From positions 1-56,022 of the forward strand of contig SCKQ01000009.1 of NCBI GenBank assembly GCA_004124535.1: a stretch of DNA of 56,022 nucleotides, in the 5' to 3' direction. The notes beneath the pieces were generated by a model, which ran no database searches, was not told where the DNA came from, and worked only from the letters and a program-made list of their open reading frames with translations. This DNA comes from Fidelibacterota bacterium (lineage in GTDB: Bacteria; Marinisomatota; Marinisomatia; Marinisomatales; TCS55). Below are positions 1 through 7,611 of this stretch, in pieces (positions within the stretch are counted from its first letter, which is position 1; each line of letters opens with the position of its first letter). A program made the position numbers and the translations under genes.

Positions 1-22
1 CCCTTCGGGTTATGAGCCCGAC
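1..22. repeat. Left copy of a 22-bp imperfect direct repeat; resembles tRNA-fMet anticodon arm on the minus strand
   Basis: This copy differs from the one at 962-983 at three positions and forms a 5-bp stem (5-9 with 17-21) around a 7-nt loop. Read on the minus strand, its first 21 bases match, from memory, the anticodon arm of bacterial initiator tRNA (loop CTCATAA, anticodon CAT). The bases that should hold the tRNA D-arm and 5' acceptor (about 23-60) do not look like tRNA. If it is tRNA-derived, only a 3' part running off the left edge is present. It could instead be a chance GC-rich hairpin or a REP-like element. Confidence 0.45.
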
Positions 23-53
23 ATCTCTTCTATTATAAATTGGCTTGTTGTTT

Positions 54-59
54 TATAAT
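54..59 (+). promoter_or_regulatory. Possible -10 element (TATAAT) for the first gene
   Basis: A perfect TATAAT lies 10 bp before the ATG at 70, in an AT-rich leader. No convincing -35 box sits at the right spacing and no Shine-Dalgarno sequence is visible. If it is used, the transcript would be nearly leaderless. Confidence 0.25.
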
Positions 60-69
60 TGCTACTTAA

Positions 70-954
70 ATGAATGAATTTCACAATCCTTATGCCACAG
101 CACTTGATGGATTAGTGCTGGATGACCCTGTATCCGCTTTTTTTTATTTTTGCCGGGAACGAGAAAATATTCGGTTAGAAAGAGGAATGGGTTCTCCTAA
201 ACCATGGACTGATGACCCTATTTTTCAAAAGGGACGATTCTTGAATGTATTTCGCGAAGACGACCGCGGCAGCAAGGCTATCCTGCGTTTCGCCAGAAGC
301 TTAGATAAAGATCTATCTGCTTTGATTCATGCCCTGTTTTTCGCTCGCTGGTGCAATAGGCAAGAGACTCTAGACAAATTATCGATAAAAATTCTTTCCA
401 AGCCCAAAGAATTACGTGAAAAACTGGAAACTCTTGAGCCTTGGTGTAATGTTACGGCTTACCCTGTTGAACCGGTGAATTGGGAAGGGATACAATACTC
501 ACGGTTCGATGCAGCCACTATACTTTTTGGAGAAATCAAAGAATCATTAACTGAGACTATCACCGGAGCTCAACGTGATGTGATCAAAGCTACCAATGCG
601 GTGAACGCTCTATTTAGAATGCAAAACGACTTCCCTATTTTTATGGCCATCATTGATTTGGCCTGGTTTCGCCCAGATATAATTGATCCTGGAAGCCATG
701 TTCCCACAGGCATTGGTGCTGTTGCTTACCTAGATCGACTTCAGACACATTTTGACTTAGACGATCATCAGAAAACATGCGACCGAATGATCGCGCTGCA
801 AAAAGAATACTGGCCAGAAGCCAAACGAGCATTTCAACCCATCGATATTGAATATCTTTCCTGCGAGTGCAGAAAATATTACAGCTACGTCAATGGGACA
901 AAACAGTTTGAAGGGAAAAACGTCTTTCGCCCTAAATTGCCTATAGATAAATAA
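70..954 (+). CDS. Putative DNA base hypermodification protein (aGPT-PPlase / HMUDK helical-domain family)
   Basis: This 294-aa protein has no signal peptide or membrane segment. Its N-terminal half carries a run of conserved features recalled for the alpha-glutamyl/putrescinyl thymine pyrophosphorylase family (Pfam HMUDK_hel): an FFYF segment, RERENIRLER, PWTDDPIF, then RFLNVFRE with a following DDR at about residues 28-68. Near the C-terminus, a D-x-E-Y-x-x-C-E-x-R-K-Y block (about residues 257-268) resembles that family's closing motif. Members act in phage hypermodified-thymine pathways, often beside modification enzymes. Here the gene stands alone between two 22-bp repeats, which suggests mobile or cargo origin. 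The ATG at 70 is the only reasonable start and has no Shine-Dalgarno sequence. The substrate cannot be told from sequence. Confidence 0.65.
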   Translation: MNEFHNPYATALDGLVLDDPVSAFFYFCRERENIRLERGMGSPKPWTDDPIFQKGRFLNVFREDDRGSKAILRFARSLDKDLSALIHALFFARWCNRQETLDKLSIKILSKPKELREKLETLEPWCNVTAYPVEPVNWEGIQYSRFDAATILFGEIKESLTETITGAQRDVIKATNAVNALFRMQNDFPIFMAIIDLAWFRPDIIDPGSHVPTGIGAVAYLDRLQTHFDLDDHQKTCDRMIALQKEYWPEAKRAFQPIDIEYLSCECRKYYSYVNGTKQFEGKNVFRPKLPIDK

Positions 955-961
955 ATATCCA

Positions 962-983
962 CCCATCGGGTTAGGATCCCGAC
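962..983. repeat. Right copy of the 22-bp imperfect direct repeat
   Basis: This copy matches 1-22 at 19 of 22 positions in the same orientation. Together the copies bracket the hypermodification-type gene at 70-954. The sequence on both sides of this copy does not resemble a tRNA, so this one is not a tRNA gene. Confidence 0.5.
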
Positions 984-985
984 GG
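963..985. terminator. Hairpin between convergent genes, possible bidirectional terminator
   Basis: Bases 963-970 pair with 978-985 over 8 bp with one mismatch, closing a 7-nt loop. The hairpin lies in the 50-bp gap between the + strand gene ending at 954 and the - strand gene ending at 1005, where a terminator would be expected. On the minus strand it is followed by a T-rich stretch. On the plus strand there is no clear T tract. Confidence 0.35.
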
Positions 986-1004
986 AAGTTCAAATTAAAT
1001 AAGT

Positions 1005-1400
1005 TTACATTTGCCGGTGTCGTCGGAGCATGCAATCGTTCATCACCACCAGCAAACCGGCCTTTTCCGCTAACGCGGCCCCATCTTCGTTGATCACCCC
1101 GTCCTGCAGCCACAGGGCCTTCGCGCCGACCGTAACTGCGCTTTCTGCTATTGGCAGAACGTATTCTGAACGGCGAAAGACATCTACCACATCTATTGTT
1201 TGTGGAATGTCCAGTAAAGAAGGGTAGGACTTCATGCCGGCAATTTCATTATGGCCGGGATTAACAGGAATAATGTTATAACCATGCTCTTCCAAGTACA
1301 TCGCCACATAATGACTGGGCCGCTCAGGCTTAGGACTCATCCCCACCACAGCGATGGTCTCCAATTGGAAGATCTTTTTTATTTCTTCTAAAGAATTCAT
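1005..1400 (-). CDS. CoA-binding protein (YccU-like, CoA_binding_2 family)
   Basis: This 131-aa soluble protein is a single Rossmann-type CoA-binding domain. It opens with the glycine-bearing strand AVVGMSPKPERPSHYVA (about residues 17-33), followed by YNIIPVNPG (41-49) and the KALWLQDGV segment typical of YccU proteins. The family binds CoA or nucleotides, and its cellular role is not established. The start overlaps the end of the proline dehydrogenase gene by 4 bp (ATGA), so the two are probably co-transcribed and translationally coupled. The length is normal for the family. Confidence 0.85.
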   Translation of the reverse strand: MNSLEEIKKIFQLETIAVVGMSPKPERPSHYVAMYLEEHGYNIIPVNPGHNEIAGMKSYPSLLDIPQTIDVVDVFRRSEYVLPIAESAVTVGAKALWLQDGVINEDGAALAEKAGLLVVMNDCMLRRHRQM

Positions 1401-2296
1401 CGTTTGAACAAGTTACCTAAAACATAAGACATAATTTTGGGGTTTTCTTTTAATCGGCGTAGAGAGTAGTCAAACCATTCTGGACCGAAAGGTACATATT
1501 GTCTAACGGTGTAACCCTTATCCAGTAAACGTTCCAGACGCCCACCCATTGGCACACCGTATAATACCTGAAATTCAAACCGATCAGATGGGACCTGGGT
1601 AGATTCGATCCAGTCTTCGATGCGATCAATTAATGGAATATCATGAGTAGCTATGGCAGCAAAACCGTTACCTGAAATAATTTCTTTAGTGATATGAAAA
1701 TAATTATCCTGTATCGCAGCCCTGTCTTTAAAGGCTATGGTTTCCGGTTCATCGTAAATCCCTTTGCACACCCTGGTGTTGAAGCCAGGCCCGTTTAATG
1801 TGCGGACATCTTCCAAAGACCGTTTCAGGTAAGCTTGCAGAACGATCCCCATATTTGGGTAATCAGAGACATAATCCTGATACAGGTTGATCGTATCCTG
1901 CGTATAAGACGAATTCTCCATATCAATCCGTAAGAAATTATTATGTTTTTTTACTTGCTTAAGTATTCGTTCTAGATTATTAACTGCAATAGTTTCATCC
2001 AGCGAAAGACCGATATGAGTCAGTTTTATGGAAATATTGCAATCCAGATTCTCACTGGCAATTACATCATACAGGTCACAGTATTCCCGGGTAATATTTT
2101 CCGCTTCTGTGGCAGATTGAACGTGTTCTCCCAGTATATCCAGTGTACACGTAAAACCGAGGTCATTTACCTTTTTAACCACTAGCACTGTTTCTTCCAC
2201 AGACTCACCAGCGACGTATGTTTTTGCAAAAGGGTGAATAGACCAGCGCGGCAGTATGCGGAGCATGGAAACGATACTAGAATTTATCCAAGACAT
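1397..2296 (-). CDS. Proline dehydrogenase (monofunctional, FAD-dependent)
   Basis: This 299-aa enzyme would oxidise proline to delta-1-pyrroline-5-carboxylate and pass electrons through FAD to quinone. It fits the monofunctional ProDH beta/alpha-barrel. Visible features are TLDILGE near residue 53, ISIKLTHIG at about 109-117, RIDMENSSYT, VLQAYLKRS, RVCKGIYDEPE, ATHD, EFQVLYGVP, and the C-terminal substrate-binding motif RRLKEN (about 282-287). The P5C dehydrogenase domain of bifunctional PutA is absent, so that step must be encoded elsewhere. It is the first gene of a two-gene minus-strand unit and diverges from the first nuo operon across about 130 bp. Confidence 0.93.
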   Translation of the reverse strand: MSWINSSIVSMLRILPRWSIHPFAKTYVAGESVEETVLVVKKVNDLGFTCTLDILGEHVQSATEAENITREYCDLYDVIASENLDCNISIKLTHIGLSLDETIAVNNLERILKQVKKHNNFLRIDMENSSYTQDTINLYQDYVSDYPNMGIVLQAYLKRSLEDVRTLNGPGFNTRVCKGIYDEPETIAFKDRAAIQDNYFHITKEIISGNGFAAIATHDIPLIDRIEDWIESTQVPSDRFEFQVLYGVPMGGRLERLLDKGYTVRQYVPFGPEWFDYSLRRLKENPKIMSYVLGNLFKR

Positions 2297-2369
2297 GGTC
2301 TCTTAATTTAGGCTATTGGCTGGAATGTTGCCAATCGCTTTACAGAAGGAAATTACGGGTAACTTTGGC

Positions 2370-2399
2370 TTGACTACCGAAAAAGCATTCCGCTAAATT
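2370..2399 (+). promoter_or_regulatory. Candidate promoter of the first nuo operon
   Basis: TTGACT at 2370-2375 is followed after 18 bp by TAAATT at 2394-2399, 27 bp before the nuoA start. The second nuo operon has a similar TTG plus TAAATT arrangement the same distance before its first ATG, which is modest support for both. Only partial matches to the sigma-70 consensus are seen. Confidence 0.35.
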
Positions 2400-2426
2400 C
2401 ATTGCTTACTTTGAGCTATTAGATTA

Positions 2427-2861
2427 ATGTATCGAGACTTTGGAACCGTTCTGATTTTTGCACTGCTGGGCATTGTTTTGGTATATGTACCCTTATTGAT
2501 TCAAAAACTTGTAGCGCCCAGCCAAAAAACTCCGGATAAACTAGCTAATTACGAATGCGGTGAAGAGCCGGAAGGTTCCGCCTGGGTGCAATTCAATATT
2601 CGGTTTTACATTATTGCGCTGATATTTTTGATTTTTGATGTGGAAGTGGTTTTTCTTTTCCCCTGGGCGATGGTATTCAAGGATTTGGGTCTATTGGCAT
2701 TTGTAGAAATGGGAATTTTTCTCGTTGTGTTGCTTGTCGGGTTAGCCTACGTCTGGAAAAAAGGTGATCTCGACTGGGTGAAATACAACGTTAAATATGG
2801 TCGTGGCCGTTACCGTAGAAAAGTGCCGCAACCGGAAGGAGAAACAATTGGGAGTATTTGA
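2427..2861 (+). CDS. nuoA: NADH-quinone oxidoreductase subunit A (complex I, first copy)
   Basis: This 144-aa membrane subunit has three predicted transmembrane helices (about residues 5-26, 64-86 and 92-111). It carries the family hallmark Y-E-C-G-E-E-P in the first loop (about residues 43-49), which lies at the quinone-site gate, and the [12 protein letters not shown] motif. The C-terminal tail is long and basic. It starts the 11-gene operon without nuoEFG. No Shine-Dalgarno sequence precedes the ATG. Its last 14 bp overlap the nuoB start. Confidence 0.95.
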   Translation: MYRDFGTVLIFALLGIVLVYVPLLIQKLVAPSQKTPDKLANYECGEEPEGSAWVQFNIRFYIIALIFLIFDVEVVFLFPWAMVFKDLGLLAFVEMGIFLVVLLVGLAYVWKKGDLDWVKYNVKYGRGRYRRKVPQPEGETIGSI

Positions 2862-3339
2862 AAATAAATTTCATGATAATGTAGTCATCGCCTCCTTGGA
2901 TAAGCTATTGGGCTGGGCTAGATCAACATCGCCATGGTTTTTTCAATTTGGATTAGCATGCTGTGCGATTGAAATGATGGCCACGGCTGCCAGCCGCCAT
3001 GACCTGATGCGGATTGGTATGATTCCCAGATCATCGCCCCGCCAGGCCGATGTAATGATCGTAGCCGGCACGGTAACCTTGAAAATGGCTTTGCGGGTCA
3101 AAAAATTGTATGAGCAGATGGCCAATCCAAAATACGTTATTTCCATGGGTAGTTGTGCCACGAGCGGTGGTCCCTACTGGCAGCATGGCTACCATGTGTT
3201 AAAAGGTGTGGATCTGGTTGTTCCAGTTGATGTATACATCCCTGGCTGTCCGCCCCGTCCCGAATCATTAATTGAAGGCCTGTTAAAACTACAGGAAAAG
3301 ATACAGAGTGAACGACCGCTTACCCGGAAGACTGCATGA
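2848..3339 (+). CDS. nuoB: NADH-quinone oxidoreductase subunit B (complex I, first copy)
   Basis: This 163-aa subunit of the peripheral Q module binds cluster N2. The tandem cysteines FGLACCAIE, the cysteine in MGSCATSGG and the one in IPGCPPRPE are its four [4Fe-4S] ligands. I chose the TTG at 2848 because AAGGAG lies 6 bp before it (2836-2841) and the protein then begins like other NuoB proteins. An upstream in-frame ATG at 2797 would add 17 residues lying wholly inside nuoA. The gene overlaps nuoA by 14 bp and nuoC by 4 bp. Confidence 0.94.
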   Translation: MGVFENKFHDNVVIASLDKLLGWARSTSPWFFQFGLACCAIEMMATAASRHDLMRIGMIPRSSPRQADVMIVAGTVTLKMALRVKKLYEQMANPKYVISMGSCATSGGPYWQHGYHVLKGVDLVVPVDVYIPGCPPRPESLIEGLLKLQEKIQSERPLTRKTA

Positions 3340-4043
3340 CAGATAATCAAGAACAGCTGATACAAGAAGCTGTTGAAAAAGCGCTGCAGGGGGATATGGA
3401 TGCGGTGAACAATATTGAAGATCGCGTCACCCGTTCCAAGGCCAAGGCCGCCCTCGTAAAAGCCAAGCGCGAAGCAGCAAAAACTTCTGCTGAACCAAGT
3501 TCTGAAGATAAATCTGAGGAATCCGCTACAGAATCAAAACCGGCGCCTCTATCTCTTAATCAAAAAATTGCTGGAATTATTGCCAGCCAATTCCCTGGAA
3601 CCGTTGATGAAGAATCATCATCAGAAACGCATATACAATTGCAACCGGCAAAGTGGTTTGATGTTGCCCAATATTTGCGCGATGATCCAGCCTGTTTATT
3701 TGATTCGCTGCAGTGTGTTACTGGAGTGGATCTGGGCGAAGAATCTGAGCTGGAAGTTCGGTATAACCTGCATTCCATGACCCATCGTCACGCTGTTGAG
3801 ATCAGGATCGCGTGTGCACGCAACAATCCAAAGGTGCCTTCAGTGGAAACGGTTTGGCATATCGGCGATTGGTTCGAACGGGAAACGTACGATATGTTTG
3901 GCATTGAATTTGAAGGTCACCGTGATCTACGCCGTATCCTGCTGCCTGACGACTGGGAAGGTTGGCCATTGCGCAAGGATTATGAGGTCCAGGAAACATA
4001 CCACGGTATTGTGGTACCGAAAGTGAAAGAAGGATGGGAGTAG
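3336..4043 (+). CDS. nuoC: NADH-quinone oxidoreductase subunit C (complex I, first copy) with charged N-terminal extension
   Basis: This 235-aa subunit of the Q module has its family core at residues ~75-235, including [16 protein letters not shown] and the HRDLRRIL...[13 protein letters not shown] block. The first ~70 residues are rich in Glu, Lys, Ala and Ser, look like a helical or disordered low-complexity arm, and are absent from the second NuoC in this window (171 aa). The gene begins in an ATGA overlap with nuoB and overlaps nuoD by 10 bp. The extension is in frame and open, so it is probably translated, but its function is unknown. Confidence 0.93.
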   Translation: MTDNQEQLIQEAVEKALQGDMDAVNNIEDRVTRSKAKAALVKAKREAAKTSAEPSSEDKSEESATESKPAPLSLNQKIAGIIASQFPGTVDEESSSETHIQLQPAKWFDVAQYLRDDPACLFDSLQCVTGVDLGEESELEVRYNLHSMTHRHAVEIRIACARNNPKVPSVETVWHIGDWFERETYDMFGIEFEGHRDLRRILLPDDWEGWPLRKDYEVQETYHGIVVPKVKEGWE

Positions 4044-5155
4044 TACAAGGCGACCAGATGGTCCTGAATATTGGGCCCCAGCATCCTAGTACGCACGGTG
4101 TACTGAGGCTGAAGGTGGTAACCGATGGAGAAATTGTTTCTGATATCACCCCGATCATTGGTTATCTGCATCGCTGCTTTGAGAAACATTGTGAGAACTC
4201 AACCTATGAACAAGTAATTCCATACACCGACCGGTGCGACTATATCGCGTCGATGAACAATAATTTTGGTTACGTGGTTGCCATGGAAGAATTGATGGAA
4301 ATCAAGGTACCAGAACGGGTAGAATACATCCGTGTTATCATGGCCGAACTGAATCGCATCGCCAGTCATCTCCTGGCACTAGGAACATACGGTCTGGACG
4401 TGGGGGCTTTTACACCGTTTTTATACATGTTTCGCGATCGTGAGCGTATTCTGGATATTTTTGAACTAACCTGCGGCGCAAGGCTCCTTTATAACTACAT
4501 GTGGATTGGCGGCGTATCCCATGACCTGCCCGTTGGTTTCGTTGAAACAGTATATAATTTTTTGGATTATTTTGAGCCAAAAGTCCAAGAATACAATGAT
4601 ATTCTTACCTATAATAAAATTTTTATTGAACGTACGGCCGATGTAGGTGTTCTCCTGCCGGAAGTGGCAATCAGTTTTGGTGTGAGCGGTCCAAATCTTC
4701 GTGGCTCGGGAGTTAAATGGGACATTCGCAAGGACGAACCGTACTCGATCTATGAACGCTTTGATTTTGACGTACCGGTAGGGCAAGGCCTGGTAGGTAC
4801 CAAGGGTGACTGTTGGGATCGCTTTTATGTTCGCGTACTAGAAATGATAGAAAGTACAAAAATTCTTCGGCAGGCATTAAAAGATATACCTGCTAATGGC
4901 GATGTTCATCAGGCGCTTCCGAAAAAAATTCGTCCGCCAAAAGGTTCTATCTACCGACGCACTGAAAGTCCACGAGGTGATTTGGGGTATTATATTATTA
5001 GTGATGGTTCGCCGCAGCCATACCGCCTAAAAATGCGCTCGCCAGCATTTACAGCGCTCAGTGTATTAAATGAAATATCCCGCGGATGGATGCTATCAGA
5101 TGTGATCGCAGTATTAGGCAGTCTCGATATTGTTCTGGGAGAAATAGATCGATGA
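4034..5155 (+). CDS. nuoD: NADH-quinone oxidoreductase subunit D (complex I, first copy)
   Basis: This 373-aa subunit, related to the [NiFe]-hydrogenase large subunit, forms the quinone-binding cavity with NuoB. It shows the N-terminal IGPQHPSTHGVLR motif (about residues 13-25, including the quinone-site histidine loop), PYTDRCDY, and the C-terminal GEIDR end. It is separate from nuoC, unlike the fused E. coli NuoCD. The ATG at 4034 sits just after GAAGG inside the end of nuoC. The stop overlaps the nuoH start (ATGA). Confidence 0.95.
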   Translation: MGVVQGDQMVLNIGPQHPSTHGVLRLKVVTDGEIVSDITPIIGYLHRCFEKHCENSTYEQVIPYTDRCDYIASMNNNFGYVVAMEELMEIKVPERVEYIRVIMAELNRIASHLLALGTYGLDVGAFTPFLYMFRDRERILDIFELTCGARLLYNYMWIGGVSHDLPVGFVETVYNFLDYFEPKVQEYNDILTYNKIFIERTADVGVLLPEVAISFGVSGPNLRGSGVKWDIRKDEPYSIYERFDFDVPVGQGLVGTKGDCWDRFYVRVLEMIESTKILRQALKDIPANGDVHQALPKKIRPPKGSIYRRTESPRGDLGYYIISDGSPQPYRLKMRSPAFTALSVLNEISRGWMLSDVIAVLGSLDIVLGEIDR

Positions 5156-6228
5156 CTGTAGATCAATTAATTGATTGGTTCCCAATAAGCGCTACATGGC
5201 CTGGCCTTACTTTTCTATTGGCTGTTCTTATTTGTGCTGTCCCTGTCTTTTTATTTATTGCGGTGTATGCTTTGGTAGTTATTTATGGTGAATTGAAGAT
5301 TTCTTCATTTATGCAGGATAAAGTAGGACCGATGGGTCAAGGTGTGGGACTTCATGCTTGGCGATGGGGATTACTGCAACCAGTTGCTGATGCATTAAAA
5401 TTGATTTTAAAAGAAGATATCATTCCGGCCTCAGCCGATAAAAAGCTCTTTATCCTGGCACCTTTCATTGTTTTTATTGGTGCATTTATTGCTTTTTCAG
5501 CACTGCCATTCAGCCAGACTTTGATCATTGCAGACATGAATATTGGCGTTTTTTACATTTTGGCAGTCAGTTCCCTGGGAGTGATTGGTTTGATTATGGC
5601 AGGGTGGAGTTCAAATAATAAGTGGTCCCTGTATGGTGCCATGCGCTCGGCCGCGCAAATTATTAGTTATGAAATTCCTGCTGCACTATCAATAATTGCG
5701 GTGATCATGCTGACCAGTACAATGAGTATGCAGGGCATTATACAATACCAGAGCGGTTTCATCTGGGGGTTTTTACCCAACTGGTTAATATTTAACAATC
5801 CCTTTACGTTTGTAGCTTTTTTTATTTTTTTTATTAGCGGAGTAGCTGAATGTAATCGGACACCTTTCGATATACCGGAAGCAGAATCAGAACTAGTGGC
5901 TGGTGCATTTACGGAATACTCAGGCATGCGCTATGCATTCTTTTTTTTAAGTGAGTATGCAAATATGTTTGTGGTAGCTGGTGTAGCTGCAACTGCGTTT
6001 CTCGGTGGATGGCAAAGTCCCATACCTGGGATTTTCAATAGTCCTGCCTGGGGCTTGTGGTGGTTCATGAGTAAGACCATGTTTTTGATATTCGTGATGA
6101 TTTGGTTTCGCTGGACATTTCCAAGATTACGGGTGGATCAGCTAATGAGTGCTTGCTGGAAAGGGTTTACTCCGATCGCATTAGTGAACATCTTTGGTGT
6201 TGGTATTTGGTATTTAACTTTAGGATAG
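5152..6228 (+). CDS. nuoH: NADH-quinone oxidoreductase subunit H (complex I, first copy)
   Basis: This 358-aa membrane subunit, with about eight to nine helices, connects the quinone cavity to the proton-pumping arm. The amphipathic loop with LLQPVADALKL and KEDIIP, and the acidic quinone-channel segment ending in AEAESE-like residues (PEAESELVAGAFTEY), are visible. Compared with the second NuoH, it has extra residues in the GPMGQGVGLHAWRWG loop. The ATG at 5152 overlaps the nuoD stop (ATGA). A reading frame open from 5086 would add 22 residues inside nuoD, and I rejected it. Confidence 0.95.
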   Translation: MTVDQLIDWFPISATWPGLTFLLAVLICAVPVFLFIAVYALVVIYGELKISSFMQDKVGPMGQGVGLHAWRWGLLQPVADALKLILKEDIIPASADKKLFILAPFIVFIGAFIAFSALPFSQTLIIADMNIGVFYILAVSSLGVIGLIMAGWSSNNKWSLYGAMRSAAQIISYEIPAALSIIAVIMLTSTMSMQGIIQYQSGFIWGFLPNWLIFNNPFTFVAFFIFFISGVAECNRTPFDIPEAESELVAGAFTEYSGMRYAFFFLSEYANMFVVAGVAATAFLGGWQSPIPGIFNSPAWGLWWFMSKTMFLIFVMIWFRWTFPRLRVDQLMSACWKGFTPIALVNIFGVGIWYLTLG

Positions 6229-6232
6229 AACT

Positions 6233-6817
6233 ATGATTAAATATTTAGCAACTATTTGGGAAACGGTCACTACCCTGCTGACTGGCATGGGTGTTACCTG
6301 GCGCCATATGGTGGCCATTCGCCGTGACAACGTAACCTTGCAATACCCAGAAGAGCGTTGGCCCCGCCCAGAACGTGATATCGGGTTTGACCATAATAAA
6401 TACAATGTTATCAGGTCCCGTCTGCACGTGGACATAGATGATTGTATTGGTTGCCTAAAATGTGAGCGTGTCTGTCCGGTAGATTGCATCAAGATTGATA
6501 CAGTGAAGGTACTTAATAGAGGTGCAGATATACCAAATATCCGGCACAAGGGAATCACCTCCTTTGGGACGAAAAAGGCGTTGGTCGTTACCCGGTTTGA
6601 TATTGATATGACAGAGTGCTGCTATTGCAACCTTTGTGTGTACCCTTGTCCAGAAGAGTGTATTTATATGACCGGTGGCCCCAACGCAGAAAAGCACGAT
6701 ATTGATTATGAGTTTTCTGAGTACGATCGTAACGATCTGATCTATCGCTTCGCAAAAAAAGTTTCCGATGAAGACGTTACGAACGCAACGACTGAAACAC
6801 AAGAGGTGACGGACTAA
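6233..6817 (+). CDS. nuoI: NADH-quinone oxidoreductase subunit I (complex I, first copy)
   Basis: This 194-aa ferredoxin-like subunit carries clusters N6a and N6b. Two [4Fe-4S] motifs are intact: CIGCLKCERVCPVDC (about residues 72-86) and CCYCNLCVYPCPEEC (about 126-140). A longer spacer of about 40 residues between them distinguishes it from the second NuoI of the window. An N-terminal hydrophobic helix anchors it to the membrane. With no NuoG in this operon, NuoI would be the outermost iron-sulfur subunit facing the unknown electron donor. Confidence 0.95.
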   Translation: MIKYLATIWETVTTLLTGMGVTWRHMVAIRRDNVTLQYPEERWPRPERDIGFDHNKYNVIRSRLHVDIDDCIGCLKCERVCPVDCIKIDTVKVLNRGADIPNIRHKGITSFGTKKALVVTRFDIDMTECCYCNLCVYPCPEECIYMTGGPNAEKHDIDYEFSEYDRNDLIYRFAKKVSDEDVTNATTETQEVTD

Positions 6818-7306
6818 TTGGAAGATCTTGCCTTTGGCTTGATCGTAGCGATCACGCTCGGTTCTGCCTTTATGGTAGTGCAGGGTAAGCAGTTGCTCTA
6901 TTCCGCCATTGCATTATTGTTCACCTTATTTGGTGTGGCCGGTCTGTACATATTTATGTGGGCGGATTTTATGGCTGGCGTCCAGATCGTGATCTACATT
7001 GGCGGCATCCTGGTCTTGTTGATTTTTGGTATCATGCTGACCAACAAAATAACTTCGGTGAATATCTCCCACACCAGTCTACAGCGTGGTGCTGGTGTTT
7101 TAGTTGCTTTAAGCGTTTTAAGTTTTCTGGTGGTTATGATTGGCCGAACACCGTGGCTGGAAAAAACGGCCCTTGAACCAGCCCAAACCGCCGATGGTAT
7201 CGGTATGCTGTTGATGATGGAATACCTACTGCCCTTTGAAGTTGCGTCCTTACTACTGTTGGGTGCGTTGATTGGCGCTGCTATGCTTTCGAGAAGTGTG
7301 GATTGA
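6818..7306 (+). CDS. nuoJ: NADH-quinone oxidoreductase subunit J (complex I, first copy)
   Basis: This 162-aa membrane subunit has five predicted helices. The [21 protein letters not shown] helix (with the pi-bulge region) and the C-terminal [16 protein letters not shown] segment are characteristic. The start is the TTG at 6818, directly after the nuoI stop and 8 bp downstream of a GAGGTGA Shine-Dalgarno sequence. The stop overlaps the start of nuoK. Confidence 0.93.
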   Translation: MEDLAFGLIVAITLGSAFMVVQGKQLLYSAIALLFTLFGVAGLYIFMWADFMAGVQIVIYIGGILVLLIFGIMLTNKITSVNISHTSLQRGAGVLVALSVLSFLVVMIGRTPWLEKTALEPAQTADGIGMLLMMEYLLPFEVASLLLLGALIGAAMLSRSVD

Positions 7307-7611
7307 TGGATAGTCTGCAAACGTATTTATTTATCAGTGCCATCCTTTTTTCTCTAGGTCTATACGGCGTAATTACCCGGCGTAACGGTATTGCCGTTTT
7401 GATGGGCATTGAACTGATATTGAACTCGGCGAATATCAATTTTATCGCCTTTGCCCGTTTTGGGGGCATGAACCTATCTGGACAAGTTTTTGCTCTTTTC
7501 GTGATCATTATGGCCGCAGCAGAAGCAGCTGTTGCCCTCGCTATTATTATAAACATATTCAATAATTTGCAGACGGTGAATATTGATGAAGCGCAGCAGT
7601 TAAAATTGTGA
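7306..7611 (+). CDS. nuoK: NADH-quinone oxidoreductase subunit K (complex I, first copy)
   Basis: This 101-aa, three-helix membrane subunit is related to MrpC. The two conserved glutamates of the proton path lie in [11 protein letters not shown] (helix 2) and [11 protein letters not shown] (helix 3). The C-terminus ends with [13 protein letters not shown], as expected. The ATG at 7306 overlaps the nuoJ stop (TGATG). A TTG at 7303 is an alternative that adds one residue. Confidence 0.94.
   Translation: MDSLQTYLFISAILFSLGLYGVITRRNGIAVLMGIELILNSANINFIAFARFGGMNLSGQVFALFVIIMAAAEAAVALAIIINIFNNLQTVNIDEAQQLKL

Noticed and set aside
962..983. Possible tRNA-Arg (CCT anticodon) on the minus strand
   Set aside because: Only an anticodon-arm-like hairpin is present; the flanks give no D-arm, T-arm or acceptor stem.
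5086..5151. Longer nuoH starting at 5086
   Set aside because: The added 22 residues lie in nuoD and do not resemble NuoH; the ATGA start at 5152 is typical of this operon.
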